This document shows positions 34,096 to 45,700 of a stretch of DNA of 64,000 nt, piece after piece (the first letter of the stretch is position 1; the number at the start of each line of letters is the position of its first letter). Position numbers and translations under genes: made by a program. The DNA is from Deinandra increscens subsp. villosa. Lineage: Eukaryota; Streptophyta; Magnoliopsida; Asterales; Asteraceae. A model generated the notes under the pieces. That model searched no databases, was not told the DNA's origin, and saw only the letters and a list, made by a program, of their open reading frames with translations. The stretch covers positions 71,769,917 through 71,833,916 of the forward strand of contig JBCNJP010000003.1 in the NCBI GenBank assembly GCA_039602395.1. The letters are read 5' to 3'.

Positions 34096-34164
34096 TTAGT
34101 AATTAATATTGTAATAAAAGAAAGAGAAAGTAATAATAAAAAAGTAAAGATAATAAAAAGATAG

Positions 34165-34400
34165 TTTTTTTAACGGCAAACAATCGGTTACTCGGGGGTC
34201 TCATCCTGGCAAATGATGCTATCCACGACACACTGCGACAACAGGCCGTGCGAGTAACCAAGACCCTCTATGTTGCATATCCATTCCAGAGGAAACCCAC
34301 CGCCTTAAGGCCACTATGGTAAAACCTCTGACCCACCTCTATTTAATTCATCATTAATTTTTTGTGTCTGGTGGGATTTGAACGTTTGACCTCCACATTG
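34165..34400 (-). mobile_element. SINE-like element, - orientation
   Basis: Read on the - strand: head GGAGGTCAAACGTTCAAATC (box B-like), body with GGCGGTGGGTTTCCTCTGG, and end TTGCCGTTAAAAAAAC. It shares the 3' terminal GCCGTTAAAAA with the copy at 33829-34095, the two tails pointing at each other about 70 bases apart. Confidence 0.5.
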
Positions 34401-34408
34401 GAAGGCAA

Positions 34409-34414
34409 ATCCGA

Positions 34415-34446
<32 letters not shown>

Positions 34447-34450
34447 GGCC
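34409..34450 (+). pseudogene. U6 snRNA fragment
   Basis: A 42-base block beginning ATCCGATAAAATTGGAACG and ending GATTAGCATGGCC matches the central part of plant U6 spliceosomal RNA, including the ACAGAGA box that pairs with the 5' splice site. The 5' stem, the 3' half and a U6 promoter (USE, TATA) are absent. It is therefore a fragment, not a gene. It is wedged between a SINE head and a LINE remnant. Confidence 0.85.
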
Positions 34451-34459
34451 TCTTCCATT

Positions 34460-34960
34460 ATTGCCCATATAGAGGGTGTCTTACTTCGAAACATCATGTT
34501 CCTCGCTCTCTATATAACAAACAATTGAGATCACCGCTCGTACCAACCACTTCTTTGACTCCTCGACCCGGCTTGTCTCGTGAACTAGCAAAAGATTATT
34601 AACCGAAAAAGAATAGATTAACGGAATTTTACACCATGAACTTACTACACTCCAAACACCGGCAGCCACGGGACAAGCCATGAACACGTGTAACGTGTTT
34701 GGCGGTTTACCGACACTCCCTACAAAAAGGACACGATATACATTTTAAACTCACTCCCCTTTTTATCAGTTCCACTCTTATCGGTAATCGATCAAAATAC
34801 AAATACCACCAAAAAAAACATTCACTTTCGAAGGTAACCTTTTCTTCCACGAATACACTACCGTCGATTACTCGTAACTCGGGGTCCAAAGAGACCAATT
34901 CGAGACGTTCTAATGCTATATTGCTAGGTGTAGGTATCACATGTTATTGCTTTTATTTTA
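34460..34960 (-). pseudogene. LINE remnant: RT-associated zinc-binding domain
   Basis: The - strand reads (two frames) LPIRVELIKRGVSLKCISCP, FCRECR, then MACPVAAGVWSVVSSWCKIP and ETSRVEESKKWLVRAVISI. This is the zf-RVT domain found C-terminal of RT in plant L1-type LINEs. A frameshift lies near 34710. The rest of the RT and the endonuclease are missing, the usual outcome of 5' truncation or decay. Confidence 0.75.
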
Positions 34961-36274
34961 CAGTTTACACAGATGTTGTCGTCGTCTGAATATTTAAAGT
35001 TGCCTCAGTTTCACGTTTCCCCGGTCAAAGTCAAATTTAGCATAACAAAATATTTAAACCGATGAAATCCAAATTTATATTCCTTTCTACCAAAACAACT
35101 TTAATTAATATAATTTATCTGTTTGTTGCAGTGATTAATAATATATTATTCTGATTTAAATTTTCTTTGTCTGCTATTGAAAAAATAGTTCGTTTAAATC
35201 ATGTTTCATTCCACATACTATATGCTTTAAAAGATGCATACGTTTACGTTATAGTTTTAATACTACATTATTGTCCATGAACTTAAACTCTTGACTTTAT
35301 TAAATACATCATTACTATAATACTATTACATCCCAATAAACAATGCCATGGTAACTTCACTTATTATTTTAGCCATTCATTTTATCATATTTATAATTAT
35401 GTCATTTATTTATTTTTATCATTATGTCATTTGGTTATTTTAATAATTTTTTATTTTTTTTGTTTTTTAGAATCCATACGCGACAAGTTTAGCACAATAT
35501 ATGTGGTGTAATGAGTATAGTCGTGTAACATAACTATTAGGTTATAAGTACAATACTTTGAGCGTTTGGTTTCAGTCGGAGCTTGAAATTTTTTCCAGTG
35601 GTGACCAAAAATCATGTAACCGAAAATCATGTAACTCAAAATTATATCGCTGTGTTTCGAGGTAAATGTTCGAATCGACGATCCGGTTCGGGTCGGGTCA
35701 AACTATATAAAATTTCCAAGCTCCACTGCTCGCAAGGTAAGTGTGAAACTTAACATATGATATGAGGTTTTATTTATAGTAGTTGAGTTTCTCCTATGAT
35801 ACACTATACAAAATTGGTCGCCTCTAAATCTATGTACGGGAAACAACTGTTTGTTTACTTCCAACTCATTTTTCGGATGTTTATAGCAGATTGTAAACTT
35901 AAACAAAGAAAACAAAATACATATGTTGGATGGTTGGTTTGAAAAGCAATAACCTTAGCCTAGCCAAAATCAACCCTAGGAAGCAACATATGTATATACG
36001 AACAACCCTAGAAAGCAACATATGTATATACGAACAGAACGATCATAAAAACAAAGCTTTCACTATCATTTAGGATGATGATGTTCTTACCTCCTTTGCT
36101 GAGATCTTTGCCTGACAAAACGATGCAAATACACCCTCTTCACCCCACAAAACCCAATTCTCATTTAAATTAATAAACAAAACACCAAACATTCGACAAA
36201 TAAAGTACCTATTTTTCTTAGAAGATCGTAAATTGGAACTGTATTTTGCAATTGTGAAAGAAGCCAGTTGATTT
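34961..36274. other. Unassigned AT-rich sequence with a 32-bp tandem duplication
   Basis: No gene or known element is recognised. Two adjacent 32-base units (35972-36003, 36004-36035) beginning AACCCTAG and containing CATATGTATATACGAAC differ at one base. Confidence 0.5.
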
Positions 36275-37230
36275 CACTACTACAAAAATGACCTTTCTTG
36301 ACGCTTTTTGCGCGTCAAGAAAGGGCCCAGATGACGCGCAAAAAAGCGTCAAGGAAGGTAGGGTCGAGAATCCTCTTGACGCGCAAAATGCGCGTCATCT
36401 ATTTCTTGACGCGCGAACAATGACACGCATTTTATGACGCGCAAAGCGTGTCATAAAAAGCGTGTCAAGGAAGCCCCCGTCATAAATATGCTTATGACAC
36501 GCATAAATGCGCGTCATGAATTAAAACAAAATTAAAAAAAAAATATTTTTGTAGATTCACTAATTTCCACATAATTGACAATCAACCTCCTAATCAAAAT
36601 ACAATACACTTGTAGCAAAATAATACAATTCATATATAGAGCAAACATTACAAATGTAACATTAGTTTACATTGCACTAACTACATGTAACCTTAGCTTC
36701 TTCCATCTCCATACTTGCATTATCAAGCCCATGTTCAAAAAGGTAAAAGGATGGTCAAAAGCGATTTCTGAAAACCGTATGCTTCTGCTATGGCGCCTCA
36801 GCCTCCCTTGCTACTTCTTCTGCTTCTGCTATGGCGGCTTCCGCCTCAGCCTCCCTTGACCAACAAATATAAACTAACTAAATGGATGATGGAAGAAGAA
36901 CAGGTGCTTTCTGATCCTTGTCCCTAGAATTCAATAACTCCCTCATACACCACCTGCACATGTTATATAACTCAATACTTATTCAAATTGAAAATTTGTG
37001 TATCACTTCAGCTAATTAAAAAATACATAGAAAATAAAAAAATTATGAACTATGTATTGGGGTCGTTACCTTTCTAGTATGGCAAGAGAAGCAGAATTTG
37101 CAGAGTCTATCATCTTCTCCAGCAATGAAATTGATATGTAGATTTAATTAACAAACCAAGGATTTCAAATTAGACATTGGCAAAGATTATAAAAACAACC
37201 CAAGTAAAACAAGAAATAAATGATACCAAC

Positions 37231-37298
37231 CTTCACCATCCCAGTTCCATTGTCACAAACAAGCGGCTGAATATCCTCAGCATCAACCATTTTATCAA
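37231..37298 (-). pseudogene. Captured actin first coding exon
   Basis: On the - strand, after an acceptor TTTACAG, the text ATG..AAG (37290-37231) encodes MVDAEDIQPLVCDNGTGMVK. This is the conserved N-terminus of plant actin (MADAEDIQPL in most) and stops exactly after codon 20, followed by GTTGG. Plant actin genes have their first coding intron at this place and a leader intron just upstream of ATG. The capture thus includes exon and intron borders from genomic DNA. No further actin exon is seen. Confidence 0.85.
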
Positions 37299-37888
37299 CT
37301 GTAAACATTGATACAAAACTTCAGTACACCATATGCATCGTGCAGGATTCATACAACTACTAGACTTAACGAATAATCTTCAACTTCACAAAGAACAGAT
37401 TTATACAAGTGAATATGGCTAATAGTACAAATCAAAGTGCTAAAACAGTGGAGGATATGAGTTCCATGTCTCCGAAGGTATTTGCAAGTTTTCTTTTGGT
37501 TTCAAAAGGAAGTAACCCATAACATAAGAACTCACAGTAATATCACATATCAGTTACTGGTTCCACAACAGTTGGATCAGCACACAATTTTATGTTGACG
37601 ATTCATACCACAGATCATGCAATAACACAAATCGATGTAATCGGATTGGTAAATCGATAGATCAAGTAACGTCACATAATAACATATCTATATATATAAG
37701 AACCAGATCAAGGAATCCTAAATGGGCCAGTTTGACATGTTTGGCTGCTGCTACTATTGCTGGTCTCCTTGTGCCATTGATGTTGACCAATCAATAACTA
37801 ATCTGAGCAAGTGGGAAAAAGGCTGATCATTAAATCATTAGTTTTTCTATCAGTTATTATAGTTGTAGCATCCACAACCAAAGCATAC

Positions 37889-37968
37889 CTTAAAATTTCT
37901 TCAGGTTCAAAAGGTGCCCAACACCAAGATGGAGCATCCTTCTTGAAAGGTCCCTCGTAAGCAATTTG
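37889..37968 (-). pseudogene. Exon-like fragment of an unidentified host gene
   Basis: Between acceptor AATCAG and donor GTATGC, the - strand reads AYEGPFKKDAPSWCWAPFEP, then EEIL. The clean splice borders and codon structure suggest a captured exon, but I do not recognise the protein. Confidence 0.45.
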
Positions 37969-38890
37969 CTGATTTCATACAAATCATTCGAGAAAACACT
38001 GAACTTCCAACAAAAATATAATCAAGAAGGTGATTGGGTCATTGGAGAGATGCTAGGCTTCACGGCGTAATAAGTTAATAAGGTAATCAATGTGTTCGCT
38101 AATAAAAGTTAGAACATCATAATTTTCTCTTCTACTGAGTCGAAGTCTAACCTGCAGGCATTACAAATGTTAGTTAATATACAAAAACATTTATAGAGGG
38201 CCTATTTAGCAAGTTTATGTTAAAAAAGAGGCTACATACGTTAAAGAAACCCAACTAGCAATTTTCACACAAAATAAGGTTTTAAATCAGTTAAAGTCAG
38301 CAGTACTTTATTTACTTCAACATAAGATATCCACTTTAACATAAAATACCTAACACAAAACAAAGAAAAGAGCACGAAATCACACCTTCCCACCGATCCA
38401 AAAAAGCTCTGCAAGATCGTGAAACTGCCTATGAATATCCCCACGTACATATTGTCACAGTGCTTTTAACAGGCTGAAATAAATATGAGCAAAAGGTTGA
38501 TGATTTATTTGAGGAAAATTGCATCCTTGTGATGGTGTCATGAACTGAAAATACATATTGTCAATATTTTACACCAAATATACGTACACCACATAACATT
38601 AAAAAGAATATACCTGCACATTACTTTCTTGCATCAAGATCTCATTTGCCTTATCACATAATGACCTAACCTAAATTCAAAAGGATCCCATCAAAACTTT
38701 ATACTTCTAATAGAAAGCAATAACATTAAAGCATTCGACTGTGTGATGCTATGCATGCTTTCATCTTATTAAAAAAACATGATTTTTAATAAAATGCAAG
38801 CTTTATCCCTAAACATAAGTATGGATAAAGGGTAAATCGTCCAAGGTTTAGCGACAAGATACAAACAAACAAACATAAACCTACTCTTAC

Positions 38891-38964
38891 AAAACAGGCA
38901 GAGAAACCACTCGGTAGGCACGAGCGAAACATCGAACCCCAGAGCTTCTAAATGAGTAGATAAC
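38891..38964 (-). pseudogene. Captured TBC-domain (RabGAP) exon
   Basis: The - strand between acceptor ATTGCAG and donor GTAAGAG reads LSTHLEALGFDVSLVPTEWF, then LCLF. This is a well conserved block of plant TBC/Rab-GTPase-activating proteins (HLExLxFDVSLVxTEWFLCLF). It is a single exon with intron borders; the catalytic Arg and Gln fingers lie in other exons and are absent. Exon-like pieces nearby (38400-38455, 38603-38660, 38080-38155) may derive from the same or other genes. Confidence 0.75.
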
Positions 38965-40557
38965 CTGCAATGATTCAAAACCATATACTATAAAAGTGCA
39001 CCTGAAAATCATGATCTGTACTTTAATAAATCGATTGATCAGAAGTAAATCTTTTTCCTGCAAAGTAAAGAGTAATACCATCTTTACCAAGATTTCATCC
39101 CCTACTGTTTCTCATGAATTTAATAGCTAGTGTATCAACTATTTCTGATGCCTTTGGTTTCTATCATACTAATAACAAATATCATATGTTGAAGAACAAA
39201 AAATGGTTATTGCATTCATTTAGTTAAAGTAACTAACCAACAAATATCATTTGATTCCAAGTCATTTGAACTTTTCTTAAAATAGGTTTAACCACTCATT
39301 TTTTATTTTTGTTTCATTGTTATGAAACTCTTTTGAAAAACCAATAGGAGTTCTGTCATCTGTGAGTCGGATTATAATGGGTATGTTTGTTAGTTTATAC
39401 GTGATGTGCACAAGTGCAACAAGATAATATTAGTAATGATTACTAGTCATTATTTTTGGAAAAGTTCATGAAATCAAAAAGAAAACTTGATTGGTTAAAC
39501 CTTCAACCATCATACTTGAAAGCTAGTGAATTTAGTAATAAAATCAAATCTGTCGATAGGTTAGTTAGTTTAAATTAAGCATGAAAGCTAGTGAATTTAG
39601 TAATAAAATTGAAGTGGGTATAGGGAAAGACCGCCTTAATGGGTCAGAAATTAAATTAAGCCTAAACGCAACTGAATTAGTGAAGTGGAAACTGACCTAG
39701 GTTTTGCTCCAGGTTTACGGGGGTGTCTACGGCGACCATTTTCATATGAATGAAGGTCAAGTAAGCTAGGGCTAAACTCATTAGGAGATACTTGCTCCCC
39801 ATTACCATATTTTGTAAAGCTTGACGAAGTACGCGAACAAGCGGATGGACTATACGCATCCGTATTTCCTGTAGCACCAATAACCGTTGTAAATTTATGT
39901 TCACTCTCGAACCCTCAATATCATTATTTCCATAAAACCCAAAATCCTGCACTTTGTTCAGTCACCATAAAAAAGTTAACCTATAAAACTTAATTCTTGT
40001 ATAATTTACTTGGTGTGGAGGCAATCTAGGGTTAGAGGAATGGAGAGGCCAGCTGATTGAAGCCATGTGTTGTTGAAATTAGTTTCAATGAATTTTTCGG
40101 GGGAGGAGTATTGACGCTGATTGTGATGACCACCGTCAGATCTGGATTTGGATCTTGCTCTTCCAAACGTATTCATATAGAGAAGATCTGGGCTGTTGTC
40201 CGATTCTCAGAAAAATCGAAGGCTGGGATGGAGATTAGGGCTTTGGTGAGATGGGAATCGTATGAGGGAATGAAGAATCGAAGGCGGGGTTGGGGATTAA
40301 GGGAACGGTGAGATGGGAATCGTAGCCGGGAATGGAGATTAGGGGCAGAATAAATGAGAATGGTAGGCGGGCAGTGGAATTTTGGGTAAAAAATGAGCGG
40401 GAGACCAAAAAAAATAAGACGACCGATTAGGCATGACGCGCGCTTTTTATAAGTGTACTCCGTGTTTTTTATTTTTATTTATGACAGAAACTTATGACGC
40501 TCATAATTGCGCGTCAACGTTCGCGCGTCATTAAAGGCTCTTTTTCTAGTAGTGTTT

Positions 40558-42193
40558 ATAAGCCACGATTGTAGTTAATTTCTTGTTTAGAGGATACGAA
40601 AAATCATTAACATTGGGAAAATCGGCAAATCGAATCACAATTGGTTGAAGAATATCGCTGAGGTTGTTTAGATTAAACCTCACTAAAATAACTCACTGAA
40701 ATTAAAACTCACTGAAATAAAACTCACTGAAATTAAAACTCACTGAAATAACTCACTGAAATTTAATTTAAAGCTCACTGAAACAACTCACGCAAATTTA
40801 ATTTAAAACTCACAAAATATAACTCAATGAAATAGAACTTACGACTGCAATAAAACTCAATGCAATAAAACTCACAGTGTCTTTATACATAATTTCAGTG
40901 AGTTTAATTAAAACTCACTGAAATAAAATTCACTGTAATAAACCTCACTGCAATAACTCCCTGAAATTAAAACTCACTGAAAATAATCTATTTTGATTTA
41001 AAACTCACTGAAATCATCAGTTATAAATTAAAACTCGCTAAAATAGATCCAATTAAATTAGAAATTCAATGTTTGAATTATTTATCAATCATTGATTAAA
41101 ACTCACTTAATTAAAACTCGTTTGTTTAAAACATAGTGATTATGATCTTAAAACTCAATGATTATGAGTTTTAAAACTCACTTGAAAAGTTTCACACATC
41201 AAAGTTTGTAACAAGAAGAGAAATAAAACCGCAGAATTAAATGATATGTATTTTGAACATCTTAGAATAGCCACGACATCTTTTTGTATATATGGAATCT
41301 TATAGAAAGATAAAAAACCATATCAAAAGCAAGAATATGCAACTACTAGAACACAAGGCCATAACCATTATCATTCAGTTCAAGATAAGCTTTCTTTTAA
41401 CTCATTGTTCAAATTCAACTTATTGCACACTCAAAATTAAAACTCATTGTTCATAGCCACTGATTAACAGCCTCTAATCCTCATTGTTCAAAATTAAAAC
41501 TCATTTTTAATCCTATGTATTATTTTTGTTAAGTTTTAGTGTGAATACAACTGATTCAAGACTAAATTCATGATGCGAACCAAGTAAAAGCAATAACTAG
41601 ATTTCAAACATAAGAATAATAGTACTACTCTGAATCATAAAAACCTGACTTCTGTTTGAGGTTTCGACCAAACCACCACCGTGTAAAGACGGTGGTGGTC
41701 GAAATCGGTGGCGTTTGAACAATCATAATCCAACATTTGTCGACATAAAAAACAGATAATATGTAGATTTATTGAAGCAAGAAAATAACCTGAAATTAAA
41801 TTAAATAATTGCTGCTCAAGTACTCCAATTCACTGATGTGGTTTAGATATCGACTTTTTTTTACCTACTTTCGAATCAAGATTCGGTGCTTCTCAAATCA
41901 TTGGAATCGGTGAATCGGAATAAGTGACAGGAGATTTTTTGGGAGGTGACTCGGAATCGGACTCAGATTTTTGCAGGTTCGATGGCGAATTTAGGCGATG
42001 CGATTGTCGGGTTTCGTAGTTCCGATCGTCGTTGAAGGGTGAGTCTGAAAAGGGTTCTTATCAATTAAGGGGATCTTGATTTAATTTATGGACCATCATA
42101 CCCCTCATTTAAACAAATCGCGGATGGAAGATCGGACGGTTGAAACAAGGGTCTACGGGTCTATATTTTTTAAGGGGTCTACAATGAACCCTT

Positions 42194-42196
<3 letters not shown>
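40558..42196. repeat. ACTCACTGAAAT-type tandem array and flanking sequence
   Basis: From about 40675 to 41050, degenerate units of AAACTCACTGAAATTA follow one another (some 20 by eye), with scattered copies to about 41520. Similar AAACTCA words fill the foldback at 55440-55906. The right end, GGGGTCTACAATGAACCCTT before (TA)n, also matches that element's end. The region may thus be a larger relative of that foldback family; its left end was not found. No gene. Confidence 0.5.

Positions 42197-42237
<41 letters not shown>
42197..42237. repeat. (TA)n microsatellite
   Basis: A TA run of about 41 bases between the AAACTCA-type element and foldback MITE 6. Confidence 0.9.
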
Positions 42238-42242
<5 letters not shown>

Positions 42243-42420
42243 TAGGTTCAAATGAGAACTTTTTGTTTTGAGAACTTTTGAGAACTAAATCTCCACCACT
42301 AATTTCAATTGGGACCACTACAATTCATGGGAGGGGGTATATGTAAATATAACTAGTGGCTTAAAATGGTTCTCAAAAGTTCTCTCAACCAATTAGTTCT
42401 CATATGATCCTCTCTCTCTC
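42238..42420. mobile_element. Foldback MITE 6, relative of MITE 3
   Basis: The left arm AGGGTTAGGTTCAAATGAGA, then TTTTGAGAACTTTTGAGAAC, and the right arm GTTCTCAAAAGTTCTCTCAA and AGTTCTCATATGATCCTC pair. It matches 19350-19527 along its length. (TA)n lies on both sides; the right one follows a short (CT)n. Confidence 0.8.
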
Positions 42421-42779
42421 TCTCAATATATATATATATATATATAGGGGTGGGCATATCTAATAACCATGTCTTGAAGCATTAACTAAATAACCCACAA
42501 TCAATGGTTTGATCAAAAAAGTGTTGGTGATCTAAGGGCTACAATTCAAAGCTGATTTTTTTAATTAAGTTTTTGTTTTTATTAAATTATAAAGGGCATA
42601 ATAGTATTTTTGAACACTCCCTTTCTGTCCCATCCTTACTTTATACCTGCAATGAGGAGACTAGTTCAATGAGGAGACATATACCTGCAATGAGGAGCAT
42701 CAATTCCCCATAATCCTAAAACTTTCAAAATACCGCCATTTCTTCACCAAAAGAAGACTCTTCCTCTCTCATCGTTAAC

Positions 42780-45700
42780 TAAAACCAAAAGAAGAATTTC
42801 CGATGAAGATTTTTAGGGTTAATAAGAAATGCCGCTCGTTGATGGAAAGCCAGTTCTCCTTCTATTGTTGATTTCCTCGCCGTTCGTTCCAAAGCTGCTG
42901 TAGTTAAGCCTTCAAAATCCCGGGTTCCTGAAAAAATAAAACCAGGTACAGTCGAGTTATACCTTGATTGTTGTGTATATTTATTTAAATTTCAGAACCG
43001 TCGTTATTTAGTGTAATGGTGATGAATGGGGGAAACGGGGAAGGGATTAATTTAAAAAATGAACATGGTTATTTATCTTGGTACTGTTTCGATCTAGGGT
43101 TAGTATTGTGTTCGATAATAATAACCGACGAAGAGCGCTGAATCTGTGGAAATGAACGTTTTGTCTATCTTAGTTGAAGCAGTTATCAAAATGCTGAATG
43201 TATCCGTCTTCCCCCTTCATCACCGTCTGTTGATATCTGGTTAAAACAAGATGGATTCTACAAATAGTATTGAGTCTGTTGAAGGGTATTTTTTTTTTTA
43301 ATTTCTTTGTTGTAAATTTGTAATGTCTAACAATTTTACATCAAGGTGATACTTTACATTACATGATTTGATGAATTTATGTCCTAAAATAAGGTTTGTA
43401 ATCCTAAAATGATTACAAAAAAGGAGATTAGAGAAGCTTATGCAAAGAAAATGACATCTAAGGCAGGCTTTACACCAAGTATGTCCTCTTAATTTTAATT
43501 TAAAAATTCTTATAAGGGTCCGTTTATAAAATGTTGCATTGTATAACAGGGCGTTCAAGTTCAAGAATAGCCAACCAAAGAAAGTCCAGATTCACAAACA
43601 CTATAGAAACTGTAGTTGACCTTGACAGCCCCACACCAGGATTATCGAATAAGTTTTGCGCAGGTTAGTCGTTATAGTGTCAGAGAAACTTTATATATAT
43701 AAGCCTGTTCTTACACTTATCTTGACATAAAGCCTGATATTACACTTATTTTTCCTTTGTCATACACATGTGAAGTGAAAAATAAGGTGCAGGAAATGTC
43801 GAAGTCTAAAAAAAAGGGAAGGAAGAAGATTTGAAAGAGATTGATGATAGCATTCAAATTAAAGGTAAAAAATGTAAAACAAGTTTTCCTATAAAATGTG
43901 GTAATTGTTAACTTAATCATATTTAGAGTACCAATTTCATCTTGGAACATTTATCTTCCATATGATAACCAAGTTGGTATAAATCGGTTGTACATAAAAA
44001 TGATGCAAGTTATTATGAACCTAAGGTTATAAATAGACTCCACAAGAAGAAATGTTCTTTCATATACTAACCAATTGTGTCTCTTCTTGAAATGTGATCT
44101 TACAAATGAAAAGAGAAGAGGGAGAGTATGTCAAAATCTACAAAAAATTGAAGGAAGAAGCATTTAAGGATGTTGAAAAAGGTAGTTCAATTGAAGGTAA
44201 GTACAAAACTATTACTTACTAAAAGGTACAATATAATTAGTCATCAAATGTTACAAGTTAAGCTAACTACAATACTTTGATGTCTCTGCTTAGAGGAGAA
44301 AGGAGTTGATACTGAAAGACCATTGAGAAAGAAGGTGCTCATGACTTTAAGACAGAAAAAATGTATGAGGGAAGTATACTTTTGTAATAACTTTAATAGC
44401 TTATAAGTGTTTGTTGAACTTTGATAAAAGATAATTGAATTAAACGGTTCTACATGACAACTAATTATGTTGGATGTACACACATTAAAATATATGTAGG
44501 TTTACTGAAGAAGCAGGTAGATATGGGGGTGAAAACTGGAAACAAGGATCATGATAAGATTTTAAAGCATGGTGCTGGTATATTTTCTTTTAAAACTAAT
44601 ACTTATAATACTTTTAGCATCAATGATACTGTGCCTATTGTTTAGTTGTTAATTAAGGTATGATTTGAACATAGCAACTAGTTAAGAGAATATTGTTGAA
44701 TTATTACTTATCTGCCACAGGTAAGGAAACTTGTGGAGAACAGTTACTTAACAAAAGAAAGTTTAGGTTAATGACAAAGGAGAAAAATGATTCTAATGTC
44801 GGGAAAAAATCTTTACCGGGTAGAAAGAGAAGAAAGGTGGTTAAATCTGCGAAAGAAGAGAAATCGAGAAAAAGAGGGGGTAAGGATTTGTCTAAGGAGG
44901 TGTGGTATCCCCTTAATAATAGGTGTTCACCGAGAAAGTTAGTTTCAACTATTAAATGTCTGACAAAGGAGCAAAGGGAAGTGGTTAAAAGTATGGGTTT
45001 TGGAAAGTTTTTGAAGTTTAATTTACAAGGGATATCGCAGAAACTAGGGCATTTTGTTTTGGATAACTTTAGTAAATCATCAATGGAAATACACGTGAGA
45101 GACGGCTCTATTAAGGTAGATGAGGAGGCTATATCTAATTTGACTGGTTTACCGAACAATGGGGTTCGTTTGGATACTATTAACCCAACTCGAAATTTGT
45201 GTGAAAAGGTAAAGGAGTGGAGAGATAGGTATATTGTAGACTTTATAACTCCGAAGGATATTGAGGACCAAATAACTCTATTTGATGTTGGATGTGGGTT
45301 TGATTTCCAACTAGATTGGATAATGTTATTTCTAGCAACCATGGTTGAGTGTATTACAAATGGACGGTGCATTATGGACATTTTGTACTATTTTTCAAAT
45401 GATACGGATTTAACAAACATCAATTGGTGCAACTATGTGGTGGGGAGCATGATGAAATGTAAAGATAAATGGAAAAGACGCACCCAAATGAAATTTGGTG
45501 GGCCCATCGCTTTGTTAACGGTGAATATCAGTATTACCCTTTATATTTTTCTAAAATAGTTATCATGTTTAATTATGATACAGGAATTATGCTAACATAT
45601 TCATATTCTGTTTACAGCTACTGTATCTTGATGGTGTGGACTGTAATGTCATGAAGGTTGACCGTTCTATTCCTACTATGATGTTCTGGGATTTGGAAAA

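Larger units (their letters stand above)
36275..40554. mobile_element. Complete non-autonomous CACTA (En/Spm) element carrying host exons
   Basis: Terminal inverted repeats CACTACTACAAAAA (36275) and TTTTTCTAGTAGTG (to 40554) are flanked by the 3-bp target duplication TTT (36272-36274, 40555-40557). Subterminal regions are dense in TGACGCGC/GCGCGTCA words (36297-36515 and 40430-40533), the kind of array bound by CACTA transposases. No transposase was found. The interior contains exon-like pieces of unrelated host genes on the - strand, listed separately, which makes it a Pack-CACTA. 4280 bp. Confidence 0.9.

Noticed and set aside
34409..34450. U6 snRNA gene
   Set aside because: Only the central 42 bases are present; no upstream element, TATA box or 3' half.
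37231..37298. Functional actin gene
   Set aside because: Only the first 20 codons exist and the rest is absent; it lies inside a CACTA element.
44704..45381. 225-codon - strand frame
   Set aside because: Antisense shadow of the large exon of the Ulp1-like gene.
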